A stretch of DNA of 64,000 bases. Origin: Aldehydirespirator sp965261105. Lineage in GTDB: Bacteria; Actinomycetota; Acidimicrobiia; Acidimicrobiales; Aldehydirespiratoraceae. The notes under the pieces are model-generated. The model searched no databases and was not told the origin of the DNA. It saw nothing but the letters and a program-made list of their open reading frames with translations. Where the stretch lies: NCBI GenBank assembly GCA_965261105.1, contig CBDHCM010000006.1, positions 682,001 through 746,000 of the forward strand, read 5' to 3'. Positions within the stretch are counted from its first letter, which is position 1. Every line of letters begins with the position of its first letter. Positions 51,482-59,301 of the stretch are shown piece after piece. The translations under genes were made by a program, and so were the position numbers.

Positions 51482-51832
51482 CTATGTGCAACGGTCGCCG
51501 CTGTGCGTAGACATGGTCAAGGTGGTCTTGATCTTGACGCACTTGCCCAGCGCTTTGACACTGCAAGCGTAGATTGTCACGACCAGCAACATCGAGGCAA
51601 TCACAGTCCCGATCACGGACACCGCCCATACTGGCGCGACTGCCATCATGTTGGTCAGCGCCGTGTACGCGGAAAAGCAGATCAACCCCGTCTCGGCTCT
51701 ATTGAAGTAGATCGTGCCGGTAACCCACCCCCAGTCGAACTCGGGATCGGCGACGACCGGGTAGAGGGCCTCGTCGGCAGTAGCAACTGACTGAACGATA
51801 GTTCGGCCCTCAACCGTGTACGAAGTCTCCAC
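51482..51832 (-). CDS. Small exported or membrane protein with YPVVADP motif
   Basis: The 116-aa product has VVADPEFDWGWVTGTIYFNRAETGLICFSAYTALTNM, then a hydrophobic helix (VWAVSVIGTVIASMLLVVTIYACS) and ALGKCVKIKTTL. The block VVADP-(F/W)-W...YFN+.ET...GKC+KI recurs at the C-terminus of many actinobacterial secreted proteins of unknown role. Here the usual N-terminal signal region is missing, so the gene is either 5'-truncated or starts upstream of GTG 51832. AAGGAG lies three bases before that GTG. Confidence 0.5.
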   Translation of the reverse strand: METSYTVEGRTIVQSVATADEALYPVVADPEFDWGWVTGTIYFNRAETGLICFSAYTALTNMMAVAPVWAVSVIGTVIASMLLVVTIYACSVKALGKCVKIKTTLTMSTHSGDRCT

Positions 51833-51859
51833 GACTCCTTCGCGTGCGCAGATGCCACT

Positions 51860-52004
51860 GTGACTCCGCCTGTTCGGCCTTGTGAAAGTGCACGCCCAGC
51901 ATGGGCGGTGCGGTGTGGGACATGTGTGTCAAGTTGTGGGACAGGTGTGCCAGATTGCTGGGACATGTGTGCCAACGTTGAAGGCGACGAGACCGGCCGT
52001 TGTG
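51860..52004. promoter_or_regulatory. Divergent control region, cassette copy 2, with three tandem palindromic operators
   Basis: Operators of the TGGGACA-N2-TGTGCCA type lie at 51916-51931, 51937-51952 and 51959-51974, with the same 21/22-base spacing as in the other two copies and nearly identical sequence to copy 3. On the right the HTH gene is deleted; on the left the unit drives the 116-aa and 117-aa genes instead of a protease. Confidence 0.8.
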
Positions 52005-52062
52005 GTTCGGGTTCTGGGGCCGTTGCAGCGCCGAGTGTCGTTGCGAGGGACTCCTCGCCTGA
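52005..52062 (+). pseudogene. Collapsed LuxR-type HTH regulator, cassette copy 2
   Basis: After the operators the sequence matches the first 30 or so bases of the copy 3 regulator (CGTTGCAGCG...GTGTCG). It then jumps directly to the last codons of that gene (GAGGGACTCCTCGCCTGA). The shared downstream block GCCGCCACGGAAGCCATG follows. About 650 bases, including the helix-turn-helix, are missing. Confidence 0.75.
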
Positions 52063-52200
52063 AGGATCGCCGCCACGGAAGCCATGTTCCGGCAGGGGCG
52101 TCTAGGCCCCGCTGCTGTGTGGTCGGGCCAGCGCTCGCCGCCGGGTCTCATCAACAATGGGAAGCGGAAGTGCCGATCACAAAACGGGTCCCCTCAAGCC

Positions 52201-53385
52201 TCAGTCGGCGCACCAGGCGAACTTCGAAGGGCTGTCGCAGGGCTCCATCAGAACACCCCAGTATTCGCGCTCGCTGAACTCGCCGCCCGCGGAGCAGCCC
52301 GCCTCCAAGAACTCGCCGAGGTGATCGGTGCTGATCGGGTACCCGACTCTCATGATGACTTTGTCACCGCTGGCCAAGGGCCCGTAGCCGCCGAATGACA
52401 GGCTGCCCGTGTCGGGGTCGAAACGCACCAGCGGCCTGGGAAGATGCAGGAAGAAGCGAGCGAGCCCCGTCTCGTCCACGGTGGGAGCCGCCCGTTCGAA
52501 GTACACACACGGCTCCTCGATTATCAGGCGTCCCAGATCGCCGGATCCCTCGGGGTTGGGAATCCCCGGATCCCAGGCGTACAGCCCCAGCCCGGGGAGT
52601 TCGGCGAGCGGCGGCCCACCGGCGGGACCATCGCCTGCGGGCCTCATCGAGGCCGCCCAGAATGACGTATGTGCCCGGCAGGGCTCGGTGATGTCGGTGA
52701 TGCTCGTCCAGGTGTTGGAACTGAAGACGTAAAGGCCGTCGTCGTCGGTGATGCCGTCTCCCGGCCAGCCCTCGCTGCCCACGAGCACGACTTCGTCGCC
52801 GGTGGACATCGGCCCGTCACCGCCGACCCACAGCTTGCCGGTAGCGGCACTGAAGCGGGTCAGCGGCTCGGGGAGGCGCACGAAGATGCGCGGCGGCTCG
52901 TCTCCCGGCGCCAATTCTGCGCCATTCTGGTGAGATACATCCAGGTACACGCATGCTCCGTCCACCGTGAGTGTTCCCGACCAGACCGCGTCATGGAAAC
53001 CGCCCTCGGGTTCCCACCTGTACATGCCGCCCAGCTCAAGCGGCTCGGGAGACGCTTCAGGCCGCGAATTCTCTGCGGCAGCACCCGGGCCGCTGCCAGA
53101 AGCTTGCGCGGGTGCGGGGCCGGTGTCAGCCGTCGGCGGACTGGAACTACTGGGTACCGCGCCCGACTCCATAGATGACTCGGCGCTGACGGCCGCTTCC
53201 GCCTCCGGCGCGTCGTCAGTCGTGGCAACGGGTCCCTCAGCGCAGCCGCCCAACACAAGCGCCAGCGCCAACAGCCCTGACAGCGAACCCCTCCAACGCC
53301 CGGCGCAGCCCAGCAGCCGGCCCCGAGCTGTTGGCACCACTTGGCCCAACCGGGGGTTGGAGCCCAATTGCGAGAGAAGGGGCAC
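52201..53385 (-). CDS. Secreted lipoprotein with two tandem WDP/PC-Y domains
   Basis: This 394-aa protein has a signal segment and lipobox (ALVLGGC), then an Ala/Ser/Pro linker and two similar domains. Domain 1 is MYRWEPEGGFHDAVWSGTLTVDGACVYLDVS...RLPEPLTRFSAATGKLWVGGDGPMSTGDEVVLVG. Domain 2 is LYAWDPGIPNPEGSGDLGRLIIEEPCVYFERA...HLPRPLVRFDPDTGSLSFGGYGPLASGDKVIMRVG. The pattern W-x-P, (I/V)-x2-(P)C-(V)Y, LP-PL-RF, GD-V recurs once in the lipoprotein at 41674. GTG 53385 lies five bases after the protease stop, so the two are cotranscribed. A role as a substrate or inhibitor of the protease is speculative. Confidence 0.75.
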   Translation of the reverse strand: MPLLSQLGSNPRLGQVVPTARGRLLGCAGRWRGSLSGLLALALVLGGCAEGPVATTDDAPEAEAAVSAESSMESGAVPSSSSPPTADTGPAPAQASGSGPGAAAENSRPEASPEPLELGGMYRWEPEGGFHDAVWSGTLTVDGACVYLDVSHQNGAELAPGDEPPRIFVRLPEPLTRFSAATGKLWVGGDGPMSTGDEVVLVGSEGWPGDGITDDDGLYVFSSNTWTSITDITEPCRAHTSFWAASMRPAGDGPAGGPPLAELPGLGLYAWDPGIPNPEGSGDLGRLIIEEPCVYFERAAPTVDETGLARFFLHLPRPLVRFDPDTGSLSFGGYGPLASGDKVIMRVGYPISTDHLGEFLEAGCSAGGEFSEREYWGVLMEPCDSPSKFAWCAD

Positions 53386-53389
53386 GGAG

Positions 53390-54793
53390 TCAGCTGATGG
53401 TGACAGAGCCGCTCGTCAGTACCTGTACTCCAAGGAAGCTCTGCACCTCATCTATCGCGGAGAAGTAGGCGCGTATACCAGTCGCATGACAGTCGTTGTC
53501 GCTGTCGCTTCCCCAGTGTATGCCGTAGGCGGTACCAGTTCGATACCAAGGTCCGCCGCTGTCTCCATCGCAGGAATTCAGAGTGGGACCCTCAACCCTA
53601 ACGAACACGTTGTCGCAGGTGACTGAGTTGTTGCTGCTGTTTCGGCAGCCGCTGGGCCGGAAGTTGATTCCAGTGACTGTTCCACAGGACACGCCGCTGC
53701 TACGTCCAGCGTGACAGACGTAGTCATCCATCATCTCCGATCTGACTTCATCGCCGGTGACGTCGCAGTAGTTGATCGGCCAGGAGTCATGGCACAGATA
53801 GTCGTCGTTGAGCACATGGTTTGATCCAGTCGGGATCGTGTGGAACTGTGCATCTGCTCTTCGGCTAAACCAACCATAGTCGTGAGGCAGCTCCACACCG
53901 TGCATTGAGAAGGTCCAGTTCTCGTTGGGGCCCCAGGAGCCGCAGTGTCCGGCAGTGATTATTCCGTACGCACCGTTGCCGTTCTCTCGGGCCGCGAATC
54001 CCGAAGTGCATCTCCTGACGAGGCTGCCGAGGGTGCGGGACATGGTTTCGCCACCTGAGAAGCTCTCTTCTGAGGATATTCCTCGGCCGTCTCTGACGGT
54101 GTATGCGACGTCGATGTGGTCTTGGAGTAGGGCGGTGACTTCTGTGATCTTGGTTTGGAGTGCTTCGTCGGTGACGGCGGCTGGGTCTGGGTCCATCAGG
54201 CCGCCGGGGACGGTGCTGGCGAGGTCTGGGTCGATGCCTATTTCTAGTGTGTTGGCCCGCATCTCGATGTCGGTGTATGTGACGATGCGCCTAATAGTTG
54301 TGAGGGTCTCGGGGCCGCCAGTGGTGTGGCCTGTGGGTCCGACGTCTCGGAGCAGGCCGGTCTGGGCTGCTAGCAGTTCGGTGTACGTGTGGGTTGCGCC
54401 GGTGCGGATCTGGACGTCGGTGTGGGCGTCGGCGGTGGCCGCGGCGTCTGCGGTGGGGGGCTGGTCGCCGGTTAGCCATACCCAGCCGGTGAAGGCTGCG
54501 GTGTGGTCGATGCCCCAGCCGGCGAGCCGTTCGGTTTCGTGGCTGCGGATCTCGGCGAGGATTTCTTGTAGGGGCTGGATGCGGTCTAGGCGGCGCTGGG
54601 CCTCGGTGTGGGTGACGTTGTAGTCAGAGGCGTAGGAGGCCACCGCGACATCGACGGGATCCTGGGTGCCGGTTTGGGCGCCGGCGGTGGCGGCGCTCGA
54701 CGCGACGACTGCGGCTGCGGTGACGGTGGCCAAGGCGAGCCATCGTAGGCGGCGAGGCCGCGGCGGGTGTGGCGGGTTCTGGTGGTGGAGCAT
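53390..54793 (-). CDS. Secreted trypsin-like (S1) serine protease
   Basis: A 467-aa protein with a signal peptide (RRLRWLALATVTAAAVVASSAATAGAQ). A helical pro-region of about 240 residues follows, then a chymotrypsin-fold domain. The triad is His in YGIITAGHCGSWG, Asp in HDYGWFSRRADAQF, and Ser in SCDGDSGGPWYRTG. Paired cysteines (YLCHDSWPINYCD, HAGRSSGVSCGTV) fit disulfides of exported alpha-lytic/streptogrisin-like proteases. ATG 54793 follows GGGGGAGACAC. Divergent transcription from the HTH gene and the shared operators suggest regulated secretion. Only this copy of the cassette keeps the protease intact. Confidence 0.85.
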   Translation of the reverse strand: MLHHQNPPHPPRPRRLRWLALATVTAAAVVASSAATAGAQTGTQDPVDVAVASYASDYNVTHTEAQRRLDRIQPLQEILAEIRSHETERLAGWGIDHTAAFTGWVWLTGDQPPTADAAATADAHTDVQIRTGATHTYTELLAAQTGLLRDVGPTGHTTGGPETLTTIRRIVTYTDIEMRANTLEIGIDPDLASTVPGGLMDPDPAAVTDEALQTKITEVTALLQDHIDVAYTVRDGRGISSEESFSGGETMSRTLGSLVRRCTSGFAARENGNGAYGIITAGHCGSWGPNENWTFSMHGVELPHDYGWFSRRADAQFHTIPTGSNHVLNDDYLCHDSWPINYCDVTGDEVRSEMMDDYVCHAGRSSGVSCGTVTGINFRPSGCRNSSNNSVTCDNVFVRVEGPTLNSCDGDSGGPWYRTGTAYGIHWGSDSDNDCHATGIRAYFSAIDEVQSFLGVQVLTSGSVTIS

Positions 54794-54804
54794 GTGTCTC
54801 CCCC

Positions 54805-54965
54805 AATTCGCTGGGCCGCTTGTTCGGCCTTGTGAATGTGCACGTCCAGAATGGGCGGCGCGGTGTGGGACATGTGTGTCAAGTTGTGGGACAGGTGTGC
54901 CAGATTGCTGGGACATATGTGCCAACGTTGAAGGCGACGAGACCGGCTGTTATGTTTTGGATACG
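54805..54965. promoter_or_regulatory. Divergent control region, cassette copy 3, with three tandem palindromic operators
   Basis: Operators lie at 54866-54881, 54887-54902 and 54909-54924 (for example TGGGACATATGTGCCA), spaced 21 and 22 bases. A TTATGT box at about 54950 precedes the GTG of the HTH gene by about 11 bases. The protease ribosome-binding site is on the other side. This is the most complete copy. Confidence 0.85.
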
Positions 54966-55670
54966 GTGGTTGTTGCAGCGTCGGGCGGTGTCGAGTTGGC
55001 GAGAGTGCATCTGGCTTGTGGCCGAATCGCCGGCGGGGCGCGCTCCATCGCGGAGGCCCACCGCTTCGGCGTGCGAGAGGGACCGCACTACCGGCTGTGG
55101 GAGGCGGAGTACCACGCCGAGGCCGTGCGCGTCTATGGCGAGTCGCTGGCTGCTCCTTACCAGCGCGACATCGCCTCGCTGTTCCACCACAGCGCCAACA
55201 CGATGGCCATACAGACCATCCAGGCGGAGTTGGCCGAGGACTGGGTGATCGTCACTGGCTACATGCGAAACGCGAGTGCCGCGATCATGGGCTGGATCTC
55301 ATGTGAGCGCGCTGGGGCGGCGACGCCGGACGTGGGTGAGTCGCCTGCGATCGATGACCGCACGCCGATGGTGATCCGCTTCGACCGCCTGGCCCGGCTC
55401 GCCTCCCGCGAGGGAGCCTGCCGCCTTGAGCGAGCCGCCTCCACGGTGCAGCGACATGTGGGCGCACCGTCGGCGCAGGCGCTCAACGACGCTCAGCGGC
55501 GGCTGCTCGAGGGGGTCGCGTCGGGCGCGGCCATCGTCGATCTGGCCGACAAGTTCGGCTACTCGCGCAGTTCGATGTACCGGGAGCTGTCCAAACTGTG
55601 GAAGGCCCTCGGAGTGTCCGACCGAGGCGAGGCAGTGCGCAAAGCCTCCGCCGAGGGCCTCCTCGACTGA
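54966..55670 (+). CDS. LuxR-type HTH regulator, cassette copy 3
   Basis: A 234-aa paralogue of the regulator at 42877, highly similar along its whole length. It has ACGRIAGGARSIAEAHRFGVREGPHYRLWEAEYHAEAVRVYGES, and the C-terminal HTH is QRRLLEGVASGAAIVDLADKFGYSRSSMYRELSKLWKALGVSDRGEAV. GTG 54966 gives exactly the same length as the other copy and allows leaderless expression from the TTATGT box. The recognition-helix region is nearly identical in both, so they may bind the same operators and cross-regulate. Confidence 0.8.
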   Translation: MVVAASGGVELARVHLACGRIAGGARSIAEAHRFGVREGPHYRLWEAEYHAEAVRVYGESLAAPYQRDIASLFHHSANTMAIQTIQAELAEDWVIVTGYMRNASAAIMGWISCERAGAATPDVGESPAIDDRTPMVIRFDRLARLASREGACRLERAASTVQRHVGAPSAQALNDAQRRLLEGVASGAAIVDLADKFGYSRSSMYRELSKLWKALGVSDRGEAVRKASAEGLLD

Positions 55671-55767
55671 GGGATCGTCGCCACAGAAGCCATACCCGAC
55701 TCCGTGGGTGTATTGTATTGTAGTTATATGTAGTCTGCCCCTGAGTCAGAACCCAGCGAGGTGAGCC

Positions 55768-56190
55768 ATGCCCCGTCCGACGTCGTTCCGCCTCGACGAC
55801 CAGTTGATGCAGCGCCTCGAGGTCGAGAGCGAGGCGGCATCCATGTCGGTCACGTCGTTGGTGTCCTCGCTTCTTGACGAGGGGCTCAAGTCTCGCCGGT
55901 TCCCCGGTGTCGTCTACCGGCCCGGACCCACGGGACGGCGCGCTGCTCTGGTGGGCGGGCCCGACGTGTGGGAGGTGATCCGCGACCTGCAGCGGGTGCC
56001 GGGCCGGGGCATGGAGCGCGTCGAGTGCCTGGCTCGCGAGCTCGGGATCTCTGTGAGCCCCGTCACGCTGGCGACGGACTTCTATTGCGCGTTCCCCGAA
56101 GAGATCGACGCCCGTATCGAGGCTGACGAACGCGTCGCCGAGCAGGTCCGGCGCCAGGCCGAGTGGCGCGAGGCACTGCTGTCGCCTTGA
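55768..56190 (+). CDS. Ribbon-helix-helix antitoxin-like protein
   Basis: A 140-aa protein with an N-terminal RHH segment (RPTSFRLDDQLMQRLEVESEAASMSVTSLVSSLLDEGLK). A region starting FPGVVYRPGPTGRRAALVGGPDVWEVIRDLQRV resembles the DUF433-type domain found in VapB45-like antitoxins. Its stop overlaps the following PIN-like gene, the normal antitoxin-toxin order. GAGGTGAG precedes the ATG, and AT-rich sequence at 55705-55735 probably holds the promoter. Confidence 0.75.
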   Translation: MPRPTSFRLDDQLMQRLEVESEAASMSVTSLVSSLLDEGLKSRRFPGVVYRPGPTGRRAALVGGPDVWEVIRDLQRVPGRGMERVECLARELGISVSPVTLATDFYCAFPEEIDARIEADERVAEQVRRQAEWREALLSP

Positions 56191-56534
56191 GGTGGCTCAT
56201 CGACGAGATGCTGCCGCCTGCGATCGCGTCGGAGCTCAGCGGGCTCGGACATGACGCCCTCGCAGTGGCCGACGCCGGACTGACGGGCGCGGCCGACGAC
56301 GCCGTCTACGCGGCTGCGCTGGCGCAGAACAGGATGGTGGTGACCGAGAACGCCTCGGACCACGCGGCGATCGTCGCGCTGCGCCTCGCCCAGGACCAGC
56401 CGTGCGTTCCCGTGGTGCTGGTGCGCAAGGCCGATCACCCCCGCGGGGGCGCGCTCGCCCACCATCTCGCCAACCGGCTGCACGAATGGGCCAATCGGAA
56501 TCCCGATCCCTACCCGGGGCCTCACTGGCCCTGA
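56187..56534 (+). CDS. PIN-like (DUF5615/VapC45-type) toxin
   Basis: About 115 aa: LRWLIDEMLPPAIASELSGLGHDALAVADAGLTGAADDAVYAAALAQNRMVVTENASDHAAI. The acidic residues in LIDEMLPP, GAADDAVY and VTENASDHA follow the DUF5615 PIN-like pattern expected for a ribonuclease toxin. The TTG at 56187 overlaps the antitoxin stop; a GTG at 56163 would add eight residues. Type II toxin-antitoxin assignment rests on gene order and fold pattern. Confidence 0.75.
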   Translation: MRWLIDEMLPPAIASELSGLGHDALAVADAGLTGAADDAVYAAALAQNRMVVTENASDHAAIVALRLAQDQPCVPVVLVRKADHPRGGALAHHLANRLHEWANRNPDPYPGPHWP

Positions 56535-56620
56535 AGGCGCGGCCACCGGCGCGGCACAGGTTGGTGCCGGGCGCCCGGGGCACAACAGCACCAAACCTCC
56601 TCGGTCCGGCCTGCTGGCGG

Positions 56621-57439
56621 TCAGGGCTCGATCAGGGGGAAGACTGCTCCGGCCACCGGGTCGCCGGTGCGCAGTCCGTGGGGGAGCATCCTCCAGAACA
56701 CCGCTGCTTGCTCGCCCAGGTCGAGGTAGCGGGTGTCGGGGTGGGCGTAGCGGGTCGACAGCCGCCGGAAGGGCCGGTCGGCCACCTCGCGGATGCCGGT
56801 GGAGTGCAGCATCCGGGAGTCGATGGCCACCGCGTCGCCAGCCTTCAGGTCCCAGGTCGTGACCGGGAAGTGCTCGGGGTCGGCGTCCACGTCGGGCACC
56901 GGCTCCAGCTCGGAGCCCCCGCCGATGGTGGTGGTCGATGACGAGAACTCGATCGGCGCGTAGGTGATGCCGGTGGCGTGGGAGCCCTCCACCACCCGCA
57001 GCGCGGCGTCGGCGGCCACGTCGTCGAGGGTGACCCAGATGGTGGCGAAGGGCCGATCCAGGTTGTAGTAGGGGTGGTCCTGGTGCCACGGGCTGCGCGA
57101 CACCGCACCGGGCTCCGAGCAGAACCACTGGTCCTCGATCAGCACGGCGGCCGTGGCGCCGCAGAGCTCCGCGCCCAGCGCGGGCAGCGCCGAGGAGTGG
57201 GTCGCCTCGGCGATGTCGTGGTCGTCGAACCAGCGGAACAGGTCGCTGTCCACCTTCAACTCCCCCGGAGGCGACAGCACCCCGTAGAACTGGCTGGGGC
57301 TGGCCTGGCCGCGCTCGATGGCTCCGTGAAGCCGCTCGCACCAGCCGCGGTCCAGCAGGCCGGGGACCACTAGCGCGCCCTGCTTCTCGAAGATTGCCCG
57401 GCGCGAGGAGCCGCGCTCGAGTCCGCGGTTAGAGGGCAC
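56621..57439 (-). CDS. Phytanoyl-CoA dioxygenase-family enzyme
   Basis: A 272-aa Fe(II)/2-oxoglutarate oxygenase. The iron ligands are WHQDHPYYN (His and Asp) and RMLHSTG (distal His), and the 2-oxoglutarate Arg is in FRRLSTRY. It hydroxylates an unknown substrate. It is the last gene of the ABC/Rieske operon and overlaps the oxygenase alpha-subunit stop by 11 bases from a GTG start. Two oxygenase types plus an importer in one operon suggest complete uptake and oxidation of one compound class. Confidence 0.85.
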   Translation of the reverse strand: MPSNRGLERGSSRRAIFEKQGALVVPGLLDRGWCERLHGAIERGQASPSQFYGVLSPPGELKVDSDLFRWFDDHDIAEATHSSALPALGAELCGATAAVLIEDQWFCSEPGAVSRSPWHQDHPYYNLDRPFATIWVTLDDVAADAALRVVEGSHATGITYAPIEFSSSTTTIGGGSELEPVPDVDADPEHFPVTTWDLKAGDAVAIDSRMLHSTGIREVADRPFRRLSTRYAHPDTRYLDLGEQAAVFWRMLPHGLRTGDPVAGAVFPLIEP

Positions 57440-58697
57440 GGGTGGCTGCCGGAGTGGTCATCAGGTCGGCGTAGTGCGCGAGATAGCGCCGCTGGGGCGC
57501 CTCGGACGTGATCGGGCCGTAGATCGTGCCGCTCTCATCGTCATCGGGAAGCCCCCGGCTCATGTCGATCCACTCCATCTCCGGTATCGACAGGCCCCGC
57601 TGGACCCGCTCGAACATGTCGAGGTCGTCGGGGGTGCCGAAGTTCACGAAGTCCTCGTCGACCCGCAGGCGCAGCAGGTCGATCTCGGCCGGCGCGCCCG
57701 GAGCCGACGTGAGCCACAGCTGCAGCCTGGTCCGGTCCACCGCCACCGGCTCGATCACCAGCAGCTGGTTGCCGACGAACAGAAGGTTCGGGAACAGCGA
57801 CAGGTTCACCATGCTCCCGGTGGCCAGGTCGAGCAGGTTCGAATCTCCCGCTTCGACCAGCGCCGCCTCCATCGGCTCCCGGAACGGCACCTTGCGCATC
57901 GTGGCCCACGGTCCCTGCGGGATTCCCGGGCGCTGGTCCACCACCATGTGGCCGTTGCGCAGCGCCTTGGACACCATCGGTGTGGATCCCGGGTCGCGGG
58001 CCAGAACCGTCTCGGTGTCCACCATCTCACCCAGCGTGTTGTACGACTCGTGGGCGAAGGTGGCGTGCAGGCCGTCGGCTGCGTTGTCCCAGGAGAGCTT
58101 CCAGTTGCCGACGAACTCCAACAGCTGGGGTGATCCCATCACACCGATGTTGCCGCCGGGATGGCGGTCGACGATGTGGTCGAAGGCCTCGCGGGCCTCG
58201 CCCAGCCAGCACTCCAGAGGCTCGGGATCGGCGTTGAGCGTGGCGAACACGAACCCGCGGTAGCTGGCTGTCGTCAGCCGTCCCAGCGACAGAGTGGAGC
58301 GGTCCTTCACAGGGTGGTCGGCCGGGAACGGGATGGCCACCAGTTGCCCGTCGGGCGTGAAGGTCCAGCCGTGGTAGGGGCACACAAAGCGCTTGGCACA
58401 GCCGCCGGCCTCAACGGCGAGCACTGTTCCGCGGTGCGTGCAGCGGTTGAGCAGCACGTTCACCGCGCCGTCACGGCCACGGGTCATCAGCACCGGCCGG
58501 CGGCCCAGCGTGGTGGTGCGGTAGTCGCCCGGCTCGGGGATCTCGCTCTCGTGGCCGACATAGCACCACGACGCGGCGAACACCCGGGTCATCTCCAGCT
58601 CGAACACCTGCGGGTCGGTGTAGATGCGGCGATGCACCCGGTGCGGCTGCACCAGTTGGTGGAAGTCAAGCACAGGCTGGGAGTCGATGGCGGTCAC
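57429..58697 (-). CDS. Rieske ring-hydroxylating oxygenase, alpha subunit
   Basis: A 422-aa protein with a Rieske motif (CTHRGTVLAVEAGGCAKRFVCPYHGWTF) near residue 90. The catalytic domain has NWKLSWDNAADGLHATFAHESYN, supplying the bridging Asp and the two iron His ligands. Its length and layout fit alpha subunits of multi-component dioxygenases. The next upstream gene encodes a beta-type subunit. GTG 58697 gives a normal N-terminus; longer extensions overlap the beta gene. No ferredoxin or reductase gene is nearby. Confidence 0.9.
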   Translation of the reverse strand: MTAIDSQPVLDFHQLVQPHRVHRRIYTDPQVFELEMTRVFAASWCYVGHESEIPEPGDYRTTTLGRRPVLMTRGRDGAVNVLLNRCTHRGTVLAVEAGGCAKRFVCPYHGWTFTPDGQLVAIPFPADHPVKDRSTLSLGRLTTASYRGFVFATLNADPEPLECWLGEAREAFDHIVDRHPGGNIGVMGSPQLLEFVGNWKLSWDNAADGLHATFAHESYNTLGEMVDTETVLARDPGSTPMVSKALRNGHMVVDQRPGIPQGPWATMRKVPFREPMEAALVEAGDSNLLDLATGSMVNLSLFPNLLFVGNQLLVIEPVAVDRTRLQLWLTSAPGAPAEIDLLRLRVDEDFVNFGTPDDLDMFERVQRGLSIPEMEWIDMSRGLPDDDESGTIYGPITSEAPQRRYLAHYADLMTTPAATRAL

Positions 58698-58707
58698 GGC
58701 GGTACCC

Positions 58708-59301
58708 CTATAGCAGGAAGCTCGGATTGCGGACGCCGGTACCCAGCGCGGGCACGACGAGGATCTTGGTGCGGCGCTGCAGATCGTCGCCGACCAGCTC
58801 ATGGATCTGGTAGCCGGCGAGCGCCTGGTGACGGCGGTGGCGGTATTCGTCGACGAGCAGGGTGGACCGGGTGACGAGCCCGCCGCCGGGTGCGGGCCAG
58901 GCCTCGATGCTCCCGACGACTCGGGTGGTGCTCGACGGTGGGTGCTGGCCCCAGGCGGAGGGCTCGCGGCGCCAGCTGACACGCTCGGTCAATCGGCGGC
59001 GGTCGTCCAGCAGCAGGGACTGGTCGGTGGCGGGATGCGCCGGTGCCGAGAGCGGAACCCAAAGCACGGCATCGCCGGTCCAACCAGCCAGCCAATCCTC
59101 GAAGCGGCCGGCGTCCAGCTGCCGGGCCTCGTGCAGGAGCACGGCCGCGGCCGCGGCCGACAGGTCCGGGTCGGCTCGGGGGCGGCGGCCCATCCCGGAG
59201 ATCAGGACCGCCAGTTCGTCGTAGCGGGCCAGCACCGCGGCCTGATCCGCTGCGACGGCTGCGCGTGCAACGCCGCCGGCGTTCGTGTCAGCGACGGTCA
59301 T
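58708..59301 (-). CDS. Ring-hydroxylating oxygenase, beta subunit
   Basis: A 197-aa SnoaL/NTF2-fold protein: LLHEARQLDAGRFEDWLAGWTGDAVLWVPLSAP, then LTERVSWRREPSAWGQHPPSSTTRVVGSI and VRNPSFLL at the end, standard for small subunits of aromatic dioxygenases. It has no catalytic residues of its own and supports the alpha hexamer or trimer. ATG 59301 overlaps the permease stop by four bases. Confidence 0.85.
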   Translation of the reverse strand: MTVADTNAGGVARAAVAADQAAVLARYDELAVLISGMGRRPRADPDLSAAAAAVLLHEARQLDAGRFEDWLAGWTGDAVLWVPLSAPAHPATDQSLLLDDRRRLTERVSWRREPSAWGQHPPSSTTRVVGSIEAWPAPGGGLVTRSTLLVDEYRHRRHQALAGYQIHELVGDDLQRRTKILVVPALGTGVRNPSFLL

